Source: Paragorgia papillata
Lineage: Eukaryota; Cnidaria; Anthozoa; Scleralcyonacea; Coralliidae
Direction of reading: 5' to 3'
NCBI GenBank assembly: GCA_035771165.1
Contig: JAWNZC010000179.1
Coordinates: forward strand, 1,707,001 to 1,771,000
Length of the DNA: 64,000 nucleotides
Shown here: positions 48,701 to 64,000 of the stretch, piece by piece
How the letters are laid out: every line of letters begins with the position of its first letter
Numbering within the stretch: the first letter of the stretch is position 1
Made by a program: the position numbers and the translations under genes
The notes under the pieces: generated by a model
What the model saw: only the letters and a program-made list of their open reading frames with translations
Database searches by the model: none
Told to the model about the DNA's origin: nothing

Positions 48701-50564
48701 ACAATTTAAAGAAGTCACGGTTAACGGACTATTAGATTTGATATTTGAAGCTAGTTTAATGACTTCCAAAACGCCCCAGTATTGCTAAAATGATTGTAGT
48801 GTCCGTATTGAAGTCAATCTTAAGCAACAGTTCTCATCTTTTCGTGAGTTGACGTCGTCCCGAAGACGTGAAAATGCTCTAAGTGGCGTTGTATAAAGAA
48901 CGAGGACCGTGTTGGCATTACTCTAGGGAGTAAAAATTATTCATTCTTGTTTTGCAAATATAATTCTTTTGTTTAAATGACGTCGTCGTTGAGGTTGCCG
49001 TCCTAGATCTAATGAGTTATCGAAAAACGTTATAAATCCAGGGCTGCAAATTACTGTCGGACATCGGACAATGTCCGACCAAATTTGGTAAATGTCAGAA
49101 CAAAACCAAATTGTCATCGGACATAGTGTCCGGTCCAAATATAATATATTGTTGGATCAAGAAATTCGGCTTTATGATGTTGAAAGAGAAACTTCTATTT
49201 TTGAGAGAAAAATTCCGATTTCCTTTCGTAATTCTATCGACTAGATTGAGCATGTTTGAATTTTAAATCTTCCGTAACTGAATCGGTCTTCTGAGAGAAA
49301 CTGATAGTATTTAATTACTCTGGTATGTATAAGTATAAGGCCCCGTTCACACTATACCGGATAGCTTTTGTGCCGGCACGAAAACCATACCGGATAGGCC
49401 TTCTGTTTACACACAAAACGCCTGTTCCGGCACAATTTCTGTGCCGGCACGCCGTTGCGCCGCTCCGATCTCGAAAGAGGTACATCTTGTATCGGATAGC
49501 TTTTTGTGCCGTTTCAGCTCCAGTGTGAGCGGAGATCGAAATCGTTTCGGAAGTATATTAATAGAATAGAGCGTGGTGATTGGTTGGATCACGGGGTTAT
49601 ATTGTATTCGGCACGAAACGGCACATAATTATGCCGTCTGTTCACACTATACCGGATAGGTTTTTGTGCCGGCACGAAAACCTATCCGGTATAGTGTGAA
49701 CGGGGCCTAACACACGCGCGCGACGCTAAACAGACGAGTCAGACGACCACCACGGAAACCGAACTCAGAACTGTATTCTGAAGAATTATATGTCCACCAA
49801 AAAGAGTGATAATGGTTTTATGTCCGAACAAATTTTAGGAATGTCTGACCAAAATTGGAAATGGGATCAGACATGTCCTGTCAAGAAAAAAAAAAATATT
49901 TGCAGCCCTGTATATCAGAATCTTGCTATTATCAAATATATTAATCACTTGAAAATCTACATGTTTAATAGTGTTGTGGGTGGAACACACCCACATGCTT
50001 CCTTCGAATTAGTTTATAGTTTGATAATAGAAAAGATAATAACCTGCTCTAATAACTCATTATGCACGTACGACGTCAAAATGTTTAATTTACATATCAA
50101 ACAAGCTGAATAATCTCAAGAACGAAGCAAGGAAACGAAAAACTTCAAAAGATGTTACTTTGTCATTTTATAGTCCGTTTCAGCTTGCTTTTGAAATCCG
50201 ATACGTATAATTGAAATGAACATTCCGAAATTACCTTGCAATGTTCCGAACTACGTTGCGAGGTAGATACAAATTTAAGTCGGCAATTTGTTTCTGCTTA
50301 ACCAAGTATCTATTATTTTCTTCTATACAACAAATAATCTTCTTCTCCGTGATTTTACCAAAGGAATTCAATTCAAAGCTTATTAAATTCGAACTTCACA
50401 GCGAACTTCCGTCCCAACCTTCCAACGAATGTTGACAAACGAATTTCAAAAGCAAGCTGAAACTGACTACAAGTGTTCTTTCAAATAAGACAGACTTAAT
50501 TTCCGTTTCATAGTTCTTTCGTTTCATTGTTCCACAGGCCGTCCTGAAGAGTTTCCGAGGGTGA
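45674..50564 (+). CDS. CENPW: Centromere protein W (three exons, complete)
   Basis: CENP-W is a histone-fold subunit of the constitutive centromere-associated network; with CENP-T, -S and -X it binds centromeric DNA and supports kinetochore assembly. Exons 45674-45763, 46622-46735 and 50538-50564 join in phase 0 to give 76 residues (the human protein has 88). The basic N-terminus (FPRTKPRNIIKRFKR) matches the human KAPRGFLKRVFKR region. The first/second exon junction DIL-IFLDYMMFLRKLA aligns without gaps to human DLLVHLNCLLFVHRLA, and the tail AVLKSFRG aligns to KVILKKSRG. Donors are GTGAGT and GTAAGG; acceptors end in TTGGTAG and TTCCACAG. Introns are 858 and 3802 bp and full of MITEs. An upstream in-frame ATG at 45578 would add 32 unrelated residues, so the ATG at 45674 is preferred. 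Confidence 0.9.
46115..46322. mobile_element. MITE with CCTGGGGGGTACTC ends, CENP-W intron 1
   Basis: The left end CCTGGGGGGTACTC and right end GAGTACCCCCCTGG form a 14-bp inverted repeat about 205 bp apart. Internally it has repeated GGGATAGGGT-type motifs. I remember repeats of this style as common in coral genomes. Confidence 0.75.
46622..46735 (+). CDS. CENPW: CENP-W exon 2 (residues 31-68)
   Basis: Encodes the long central helix and the last loop of the histone fold (IFLDYMMFLRKLAMEAN to GAHITAVLP). The acceptor is CTATTCTTGGTAG and the donor GTAAGG, both phase 0. It is too short and lacks a start codon, so simple ORF calling misses it. Confidence 0.88.
46736..47177. other. First part of CENP-W intron 2
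   Basis: Follows the exon 2 donor. A short GGC-rich run near 46785-46800 and otherwise AT-rich sequence; no exon or named repeat was recognised. Confidence 0.4.
47180..47959. mobile_element. Tc1/mariner-style MITE with TA target duplication
   Basis: Ends CAGTGAAACCTGAGTTTTGC and its complement (about 47938-47959) are flanked by TA on both sides (47178-47179 and 47960-47961). The right part has repeated GGTCGCTCAT and GACAGGTA motifs. No transposase ORF is present. Confidence 0.85.
48072..48195. mobile_element. 124-bp hairpin MITE
   Basis: ACCACCCACCTTAAACATTG at the left and CAATGTTTGAGGTGGGTGGT at the right are inverted with one mismatch, and the repeat extends to a 28-bp arm. The core carries several GTTGC/GCAAC motifs, and similar motifs lie just outside on the left. 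Confidence 0.8.
49039..49910. mobile_element. hAT-like MITE interrupted by a Harbinger-like MITE
   Basis: Ends CAGGGCTGCAAAT and ATTTGCAGCCCTG are inverted. Repeated TGTCCGACCAAA/TGTCTGACCAAA motifs lie just inside each end. The CAGGG start is usual for hAT elements, but the flanking 8-mers match only loosely, so the superfamily is tentative. Confidence 0.7.
49339..49707. mobile_element. PIF/Harbinger-like MITE with TAA target duplication
   Basis: Ends GGCCCCGTTCACACTATACC and their complement are flanked by TAA at 49336-49338 and 49708-49710, matching the 3-bp TWA target preference of PIF/Harbinger. Near each end is a second palindromic motif TTTGTGCCGGCACGAAAA. It is nested in the hAT-like MITE. 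Confidence 0.87.
50172..50468. mobile_element. MITE with 29-bp terminal inverted repeats
   Basis: AGTCCGTTTCAGCTTGCTTT at the left and AAAGCAAGCTGAAACTGACT at the right are inverted with few mismatches. It ends 69 bp before CENP-W exon 3, so intron 2 ends in transposon sequence up to the acceptor tract. Confidence 0.82.
50538..50564 (+). CDS. CENPW: CENP-W exon 3 (residues 69-76 and stop)
   Basis: Eight codons AVLKSFRG and TGA follow the strong acceptor TTTCATTGTTCCACAG. The short terminal exon corresponds to the human C-terminal KVILKKSRG. A polyadenylation signal lies 167 bp after the stop. Confidence 0.83.
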   Translation, partial: AVLKSFRG

Positions 50565-50803
50565 TCATACAAGACATTGTCCTTTTAATGACTTACATAT
50601 TACTGTTTATGACTTGTAAATATTTGCATTGTGTATAGTAAACCTATAATATATATTTCTGACTTGTACGTAATACTATAGACGTCATTTAACTGTTACC
50701 CGAACTGTATTTTGCTAATATAGATAGATTAATAAAGACATGTGGTTATGATGTTGACAACATTTTTTTGCAACAATGATATGTGCTACTCCGAGCATAG
50801 CCA
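50565..50803 (+). other. CENP-W 3' UTR and downstream DNA
   Basis: AT-rich sequence after the stop codon with a polyadenylation signal at 50731-50736. No further exon is needed. Confidence 0.6.
50731..50736 (+). terminator. Polyadenylation signal of CENP-W
   Basis: AATAAA lies 167 bp downstream of the stop codon at 50562-50564, in AT-rich sequence on the coding strand. Confidence 0.6.
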
Positions 50804-51283
50804 GGGGCTGTTTACATGGGAGGTGGGACGAGACGGGACGTTTGCCGGGACGGGGCGTTTTTCATCCCGGGTTTACATGAGAATGTTTCTACCGGGACGA
50901 TTTCACCCTGGAATACCCGGGATGTTCAACAAGCATCTCTAGTTCGTCTTCGACATGTTCGGTATTTCGCTTTTTTTAAGAAAACTAAGCTATTTGGTCG
51001 GATAAACTGTACGTATGTTGTAGCAAGGTGAATTATCTTTCTGCCAATATATTTTATAACTTCTACAGTGGATTATTTCTTGAGTGCGGGATGGAGTGTT
51101 TATACATGAGAAAAATTGTCTTGGATTTGTCGGGATCCCGGTTGAGAAAACCGGGATCCCGCTTTGCCGGGACGGGATGAAAAACGTCCCGGCAAACATC
51201 TTTCCATATAAACGGAACGGGATAAATAAGAGAGATATACATGCATGGCGAGATCCAGGCAAACGTCCCGTCCCGCCTCCCAT
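50804..51283. mobile_element. MITE with GGGACGTTTGCC subterminal repeats
   Basis: 50815-50845 and 51258-51283 are inverted copies around ATGGGAGG and GGGACGTTTGCC. Several further inverted CCGGGAC/GTCCCGG motifs lie inside. The left copy has extra GGGGCTGTTTAC at its tip that is missing on the right, so the right end is trimmed. The GGG start with TTTACATGG resembles Harbinger-type MITEs. Confidence 0.68.
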
Positions 51284-51289
51284 AGTGGA

Positions 51290-51560
51290 GGGAGATGGTT
51301 TGGAAACTTGGCAAAAGTCATTGTTCTATGGTTTTGTTCAATTTATCTAATTTCACGGTCACTGAATAGCAGGTTTAATTAGTGCAGTCCTTCGTCGTCA
51401 CGTGTTGTAAGTACATGCCCATAGAATTTCCTTTCTTCAACCAATTGCCTTCCTCCAACACAACCTCTGAACACAATAACATGACCATTGCATAATCTTG
51501 AAAGACAATGGAGCTTCCAAAACATCCCCCTCCACCAACTATATGCTCCGAGTGACAACT
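51290..51560. repeat. Diverged copy of an interspersed repeat also present at 48185-48480
   Basis: Both stretches share GATTGTTCTATG-type, AATTTCACGGT, GGTTTAATTAGTG, CGTCACGTGTTGT and TTGAAAGACAA blocks in the same order. The copies are well diverged. The family is not recognised. Confidence 0.55.
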
Positions 51561-51562
51561 AT

Positions 51563-51634
51563 ATACAGGGTGGGATTCGAATTCGTGACATTCGGTTTAC
51601 TCTTCCGATGCTCTACCGGCTGAGCTACATGGTC
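51563..51634 (-). repeat. tRNA-derived sequence (pseudo-tRNA or SINE head)
   Basis: On the minus strand TAGCTCAGCCGGTAGAGCA matches a tRNA D-arm and A-box, and GAATTCGAATCC matches the T-arm and B-box, at the right spacing for a 72-nt tRNA. The anticodon loop lacks the usual U33 and the acceptor strands pair poorly. It is therefore a degenerate tRNA or the head of a SINE, not a working tRNA gene. Confidence 0.72.
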
Positions 51635-51684
51635 AAGTTGGGAGCAGGTCGTGGAATGATACGTAATATTTAACACGAGTAGGA

Positions 51685-51745
51685 GTGTTTTATCAGATTT
51701 AAAACCACGAGGGCGCAGCCCGAGTGTTTTAGATCTGATAAAACA
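51685..51745. repeat. Hairpin repeat GTGTTTTATCAGAT
   Basis: GTGTTTTATCAGAT and ATCTGATAAAACAC form a perfect 14-bp stem. A related TTTTATCAGG with AAAACCACGG recurs near 51861-51885, suggesting a short-repeat family. Confidence 0.55.
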
Positions 51746-51990
51746 CGTGATGCGAGTGTTTTGAATGGCTTCAAAAACGATTCGTTATTGGATGTTATGT
51801 TCATTAGTATTCTTTATATAAAATTGTATGTTCATTAGTATTCTTTCTGACGTCAAGAAGTTTTATCAGGTATAAAACCACGGACATGGTACTGTTTCCT
51901 TTGTGTTTTCCTCATGAATTATTAATGATTTTTGAATTATATTTGATATTTCGAAACTGAAATCTAGTTTCTTCAATATCGAGAGACTTA

Positions 51991-52432
51991 AGGCCTGGCC
52001 AAACGCTTTCAACATTTCATTCAACATTGTTGAATTCAACCGTGATTCAACATGTTGAAAGCGTTTGGCCACCCTGTTGAATGATGTTGAACGTTGTTGA
52101 ATGATGTTGAACGAAATTTGAACATGTTCAAATTTTCGTTCAACATGCGTTCAACAATGTTGAACGATGTTGCATGTAATATATCATACACGACGAGTAG
52201 CGTTTCATCAGGATATCCAAACACCGAGGCGAAGCCGAGGTTTTTGAACAAACTTCGAGCATCTCAAACAAATCAGTATTTTAAGAGAAAATCAAGATGA
52301 AAGTTTGCTTAATTTATGTAATTTCTTCCTCCGATATCCAAACCACCGACACGGTACTGATTTCCTTTGTGTTTTCTTCATGAATTATTGATGAGTTTGA
52401 GATGAAATGTTGAAAGCGTTTTGGCCAGGCCT
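51991..52432. mobile_element. Harbinger-like MITE with TTA target duplication
   Basis: Ends AGGCCTGGCCAAACGCTTTC and its complement, flanked by TTA at 51988-51990 and 52433-52435. The interior holds many GTTGAA/TTCAAC motifs in both orientations and can fold extensively. Confidence 0.82.
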
Positions 52433-52721
52433 TTAAACTCTTTATTTTGTGTTGTTGGAATAACTATTGTGTGAAAAATAAGTACCATCATCACGACCTG
52501 CGCCCAACTTGAAAAAGTTATATATCTTTGATATTATCAAACCAAACTTAATTTGAAGGAAGCATGTACGTGTGTTCTTCCCACAACACCAAACATGTAG
52601 AATTCCAAGTGATTTGTTTCGATAATAGCAAAGATATATATAACTTTCTCCGATAACTCCTTATGCACGCATACGTAACATGTCACGTGACATTTACATA
52701 TGAAACAAACAAATACATAAT
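52433..52721. other. AT-rich DNA between MITEs
   Basis: No gene was recognised. GTGTTCTTCCCACAACACC and neighbouring sequence (52570-52640) resemble the reverse complement of 49970-50000, so more transposon debris is likely. Confidence 0.35.
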
Positions 52722-52725
52722 TTAA

Positions 52726-53167
52726 AGGGTATTGGCAATAAAAATTAAGTTTGTTTAATTTTAAAGAAATTGTGATAGAAGATCCTTTACAATTTTTTCG
52801 TATCTTTCTGCGTTTTCAAGATATTTCAATTTGTTTGATATGTAAATGAGATGGTCTCTGAGGGTAAAATATTTTCATACAGAGCAAAATCACTTACATA
52901 TCTAACATGAAATGTTCAGCGTCGTAAGGAGTTTTTATGTGCACAGTTTCAAATGATTTCGCTGAACAAACTTAGAGATATAACTGGTTTTGCTACATGT
53001 GAAAATATTTTACCCCACACCTGACGTCAGAGACCATCTCATTTACATATGAAACAAATTGAAATATCTTGAAAACGAAGAAAGATACGAAAAAATTTTA
53101 AAGGATCTTCTATTACAATTTGAGTTCTTTCAAATTAGACAAACTTAATTTTTGTTGCCAATGTCCT
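52726..53167. mobile_element. MITE with long inverted arms and TTAA flanks
   Basis: Arms of about 120-150 bp (about 52726-52855 and 53035-53167) are inverted; the ends are AGGGTATTGGCAA and TTGCCAATGTCCT. TTAA flanks both ends (52722-52725 and 53168-53171), as in piggyBac-type insertions, though the long arms are unusual. No ORF. Confidence 0.78.
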
Positions 53168-53171
53168 TTAA

Positions 53172-53270
53172 ATTGTTTGTGGATACACCATTTAAATTAT
53201 TCACTATACAATAATATCCACTAAAATAATTAAGCGATTAAATAATTTACATGGTGTATCCACAAACAAT
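53172..53270. mobile_element. Tiny TTAA-flanked hairpin element
   Basis: ATTGTTTGTGGATACACCAT pairs with ATGGTGTATCCACAAACAAT across a centre of about 50-60 bp. TTAA lies on both sides (53168-53171 and 53271-53274). It shares its left TTAA with the preceding MITE. Confidence 0.72.
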
Positions 53271-53894
53271 TTAAATTATAAACTGACATCTCAAAAACGA
53301 AGCAACGAAACCAAAAACTGCAAAAGATGTTACTCTGTCATTTTACAGTCAAAATGGAAATATCTTCCCACTTCTGCAGTTTGTTGTGATTATTACTGTA
53401 TTAGCTGCTACAGAAGCGTGAGAAAAATCTAGCAATAAAATTCTTGATTTATATTTGTTTGTTGGTATCGATTTTGGCGAAACATTCTTCACTTCGAAAC
53501 ACATTTTTCGACAAAAAAAATTCTTCACGCTTCAATATATATATAGCCTCCTTCGCAGACGTCTTGTGGGCTTTTGTTCCCGCCCACCAACGTCTGCTCT
53601 ACGCACGAAATTCCTTTCCTGAAACGGACCAATCAGAGCTAACTTCCCAAATTTTGAGAAGCTGACCTATTGACCTTCGATTAACTTCTCTTACGCTTTA
53701 CATTGATTTTCACGCATATTTATTTGCATGAGCAGAAAGAACATAGTCAAAACAATATTCTTCGTAAATTTCTGAGCTATACGGCTTTCAACCAATCTCG
53801 CACCTGATTGGTCAATCCATCTCCTTCCTAGCAACGGGGTAGCAACCAGGAATAGAATGAAAGCTATTCCATTTTCTGTTATAAAAGGAGGAGA

Positions 53895-54212
53895 ATGCCC
53901 AAGTGTTGTTTGGTTTATAACTGCAAATCTACATCAGAAAACGCTCCCGATATAAGTTTCCATCAATATCCGCGAGATTCTAAACTAAAAGCTGCTTGGG
54001 TAAACAGAATTCGAAGGGAAAATTTCCAGGCAAGCGAGTACTCGTACGTCTGCTCGTACCACTTTACAGAGGACTTCAGACAGCCGAACAAGGACTCTCC
54101 GGCCAAATTTAGGAAAGTTACCCTCAAACCAGGCAGTGTACCTGCTTGGAACTTGCGCGGCGAAGTTACCGATGAGAGAATTCCTCGGCGAACATCCCGC
54201 TCAATGTTATGA
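53895..54212 (+). CDS. THAP-domain protein ORF, 105 residues
   Basis: Residues 1-88 form a THAP zinc finger, a sequence-specific DNA-binding domain of the C2CH type: MPKCC with Cys5, Cys10, then Cys53 and His56 (VCSYHF). The invariant Trp35 and Pro83 of the SVPAWNL tail are present. Little follows the domain, so it is far shorter than P-element-type transposases or THAP9. A TATA-like TTATAAAAG ends about 7 bp before the ATG, too close to drive this start. Its place inside nested inverted repeats suggests the DNA-binding part of a P-like or other THAP transposase; a single-domain host gene or a spliced first exon is also possible. Confidence 0.85.
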   Translation: MPKCCLVYNCKSTSENAPDISFHQYPRDSKLKAAWVNRIRRENFQASEYSYVCSYHFTEDFRQPNKDSPAKFRKVTLKPGSVPAWNLRGEVTDERIPRRTSRSML

Positions 54213-54808
54213 CTTCCACTGGTTCTTTTCCATCCATGTTATGGTGTTAAAACATATATAGAAAGGCCAGAAACCAGAGTAAAGGTCAAATGACCTGTAC
54301 TCAGTCTTGATAAAACATATTTTCCTACATTTTCGATTGAGTTCTTGACAAAAACAAACTAGGGATGTCAAAATCTAAGATGAAAACTATTTTTTCCAAT
54401 TTGATTTTCCCGGTTGCTACCCCGTTGCTAGGCGGGAAAGGATCTGACCAATCAGGTGCGAGATTGGTTGAAAGCAGTATACTACGCGAAATATTAGCTT
54501 TGAAGTAAACTAGTCCCGGCAGTTCGTACAAGACAATCCCTGTAATCCCTGTACACGTTTCAGTTTGAGCTTTTGTTTACAATCTTTCTCCTTATACGCT
54601 TTACACGGACTTTCACGCATAATTATTTGCATGGGCAGAAAGAACATAATCAAAACATTATTCTTCTAAATTTCGCGAAGTTCTAAGCTAAACTTTTCAA
54701 AATATTAGCTTTCGACTAAACAAATTTCACATATTAACAACACTCGCCCGGCCGGTTTTATTAATATATTTAGCATGACAATGGTTTAATTTGATTGGTT
54801 CCTGTAGT

Positions 54809-55544
54809 AGTGGCGTAACTTTGGGCTAGGGTGCCCCTGGCTCAAACTGAAAAGGACCCCCCAGCCCCGGGGAACCTAAGGTGCGAAGCCCCTGAATTGA
54901 ATTTCTCATGCCCCAGAAGTACATTTTCGGCGATTTCTGCGAGGAATTTTCCAAAACATTAATCGGTATAACAAGGGGAAATTCATCATTATATATATAT
55001 CAAACGTTTGTTGGATTATAAGAATATTTATAAACCCATTAATACCGGCAGGTAAAGCCGTCTTGTATCAAGAATATAGTCACTGACGAAAATACCGTAA
55101 TCACGTAACTATACATACAAAACAAACTAACCTGATTCTTACACTGCTACATTAACAGCAAAAATAAAAGAATTTGTTTTTATGATTTGGGTGAACACAA
55201 AAATGGTTAGTCTAACTTGTAACTGCATGCGCAAAAACGGTAATTTGACCGTGGGCAAAAGGCCTGGGACAAGTAGCAGAATAGAAATCCATTTTCGTAT
55301 CTTTATTAACCTATTGCAACGTTCTGTATTTTTTATGAAACTGTTTGAAACTTCGTACCAATATTTAAATAATGGACAGCTATATCCAGTTCAACGACGA
55401 CTGATGATTTCCCAATAAATACGTGAAAATGACGGAATGTCGGAATCCCCATAAAGGACATCCGACATCCTGGCTCAGGGGCCCCCTGTGACCAGGGGCC
55501 CCCCGGCTCTTGCCGGGCAGCGCCTATAGGAGTTACGCCACTGT
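54809..55544. mobile_element. hAT-like MITE
   Basis: Ends AGTGGCGTAACT and AGTTACGCCACT are inverted. The interior has GGCCCC/GGGGCC-rich subterminal stretches. CAGTGGCGTA is a usual hAT terminal motif. Flanking 8-mers share CCTGTA but are offset, so the duplication is degraded. Confidence 0.72.
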
Positions 55545-55638
55545 GACCTGTACACAAAGAGAAAGGAATTTCGTGCTCCGTAGAGCAGACATTGGTGGGC
55601 GGGAACAAAAGCCCACAAGACGTCTGCGAAGGAGGCTA

Positions 55639-56779
55639 CAATCTGAGAATAATTCATTGGGACACTAAAGCATCAATTAGCTTCCTTCTTGCTTATTTCA
55701 CTATCGTGGGATAAATAACGTTGCTTTACCCCTCCCCACCCCCCACCAATCAATGTTGATTTCCAGGGGATACTTCTGAGGCCTAGAAAACAAAAATTCT
55801 GTCGCAACGTTGATCGGAGGGGGAAGGGGGGCACATTTTAAAGTTAAATCGCGTGCGCACATAAGTCACTTGACATACGCTGTGTCCCAATGTAATTATT
55901 CCACGATTGTAGCTTCAGTAGCGACTACAGAAATACAGTAATACACAAGAAACTACAAGCAGAAGTGGGAAGGTATTTCCATTTTGACTGTGACTGTTCT
56001 TTCAAATATTAAAACAAACTTAATTTCCGTGTCATAGGCACTTTAACTCCAACAACTAAAACCACCTTTAAAAGTTACAAAAACAGACACAAAACATGGC
56101 TTTGACTTTTAATTCACTTTTCAGTCGAAGTCGTAGCACCTAACACCAAAATTAGCTTCAGTATTAAAATATGAAAGATTTCCGCTTATTTCAGCTACAG
56201 GACATAAGCTAATCTTAAAAAATGTTCTTTAATGGTATAGTAATGTTGCTGTTTTTATTTTATTTTATTTTTTGTTTAGTTTAGTTTAGTTTAGTTTAGT
56301 ATACTTGTCTTTTTTTTAAGATTTTTGTTCAAGTGTTTTTGGTTTGTAGTACACTTTTTTCAAAGCTTTATTTACAGTGCATGAAAGCATTATTCGTTAA
56401 TGTTTAATTTTAATTCTTTTTTCAGTCTCTCTCCACAGAAAGCAACAACTAAAAAACAGTTGTCTTTCCTTGTTTTCTGCTTGTCCACATTTGACCAACC
56501 AACAAGTGGTCGTCATTTTTTTGGGGTAAAAACCACAATTCAATCAGGGGATTAATGACATGAAATAAACACAATGGTTTTTGCTTACAACTACATTGGA
56601 ACTCTTTGCAGTTGTTTTTTTAAATTGTTTAACTTCACCTGTGACCACTCGTTACCTATTCTTTAAACACCAATATTGAACTGGGACCATGTTTCTCCGA
56701 TTCCACCCAAAGAGGTTTACACTTTCATTCTCTCGCAGTGACCATTTCCCTCTCACACAATCAGCAGACATTGTTTTTT
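55639..56779 (-). other. Downstream region and 3' UTR of the BET gene
   Basis: No coding sequence was recognised. The part next to 56780 is the 3' UTR of the minus-strand BET gene. It contains a TTTAG simple repeat (about 56275-56300), a TTTTATTTTATTTTATTTT tract and an AATAAA on the minus strand at 56368-56373. The left part holds the outer arm of the THAP composite (55905-55990). Confidence 0.55.
56368..56373 (-). terminator. Candidate polyadenylation signal of the BET gene
   Basis: AATAAA on the minus strand (TTTATT on plus), about 410 bp after the stop codon at 56780-56782. Further AATAAA matches lie in the A/T tract near 56256-56272, so the choice is not certain. Confidence 0.4.

Positions 56780-64000
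<7,221 letters not shown>

Larger units (their letters stand above)
48531..50165. mobile_element. Inverted-repeat element with arms of about 105 bp, containing nested MITEs
   Basis: About 48537-48640 and 50062-50165 are reverse complements with scattered mismatches (GTTACTTTGTCATTTTATAG side and its partner). Related arm sequence also occurs at 53290-53345 and, more distantly, at 52760-52800 and 53080-53100, so it is a family. The interior holds the elements at 49039-49910 and 49339-49707. Confidence 0.72.
53343..55990. mobile_element. Composite inverted-repeat region around a THAP ORF
   Basis: Three nested inverted pairs are visible: 53343-53420 with 55905-55990; 53544-53616 with 55562-55638; and 53779-53850 with 54410-54480. 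The middle pair itself folds (GCAGACGT and GTGGGC with their complements) at each end. In addition 53690-53780 is repeated directly at about 54590-54700. It looks like one or more DNA elements inserted into each other, with the THAP ORF at the centre. Confidence 0.72.

Noticed and set aside
51563..51634. Functional tRNA gene
   Set aside because: Anticodon loop lacks U33 and the acceptor stem does not pair, so it is a derivative.

Overview
The window is nuclear DNA of an animal, most likely an anthozoan cnidarian such as a stony coral. Reasons: spliced genes with GT-AG introns for two animal proteins (a BET/BRD4-type protein and the centromere protein CENP-W), a THAP-domain ORF, non-LTR (LINE) fragments, a relic of a Maverick/Polinton/adintovirus-type element, and a dense litter of short inverted-repeat transposons (MITEs) of a style I associate with cnidarian genomes. 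The species call is inference.

Layout. (1) 1-2072: decayed Polinton/adintovirus-type genes, an A32-like packaging ATPase followed by a frameshifted acidic gene. (2) 2073-39512: about 37 kb of satellite DNA. Satellite A (about 187 bp, about 53 forward copies by my tally) is followed by an AT-rich 93-bp satellite, then by about 5.5 copies of A in the opposite orientation. This is a foldback-like layout. Satellite B (about 174 bp, roughly 129 copies) then runs to 39512 and is interrupted by one 5'-truncated LINE. A and B are different repeats that share a core of about 45 bp containing an inverted repeat. (3) 39513-45550: two small unassigned minus-strand ORFs, a SINE-like piece, perfect or near-perfect hairpin MITEs, a 48-bp hairpin minisatellite, and a tandem segmental duplication that carries a beheaded copy of the first CENP-W exon. 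(4) 45556-50736: a complete three-exon CENP-W gene on the plus strand, with a CRE-type promoter motif, introns packed with MITEs and a polyadenylation signal. (5) 50804-56000: nested inverted-repeat elements, a tRNA-derived piece, and a THAP-domain ORF inside three nested inverted-repeat pairs. (6) 56780-64000 and beyond the right edge: the last seven coding exons of a BET/BRD4-like gene on the minus strand. Its introns hold tetra- and pentanucleotide microsatellites, a LINE 3' end, MITEs and a perfect 67-bp-arm palindrome.

How the parts relate. BRD4-type proteins recruit P-TEFb to chromatin, and CENP-W is a histone-fold subunit of the inner kinetochore. Nothing in the sequence links the two functionally. 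The most notable juxtaposition is a CENP-W gene 6 kb from a large nucleosome-length satellite block whose two families share a hairpin-forming box. Whether the block is centromeric or pericentromeric cannot be decided from sequence alone. Exon structures were derived by hand from splice sites, reading-frame continuity and remembered family similarity; no database search was run.
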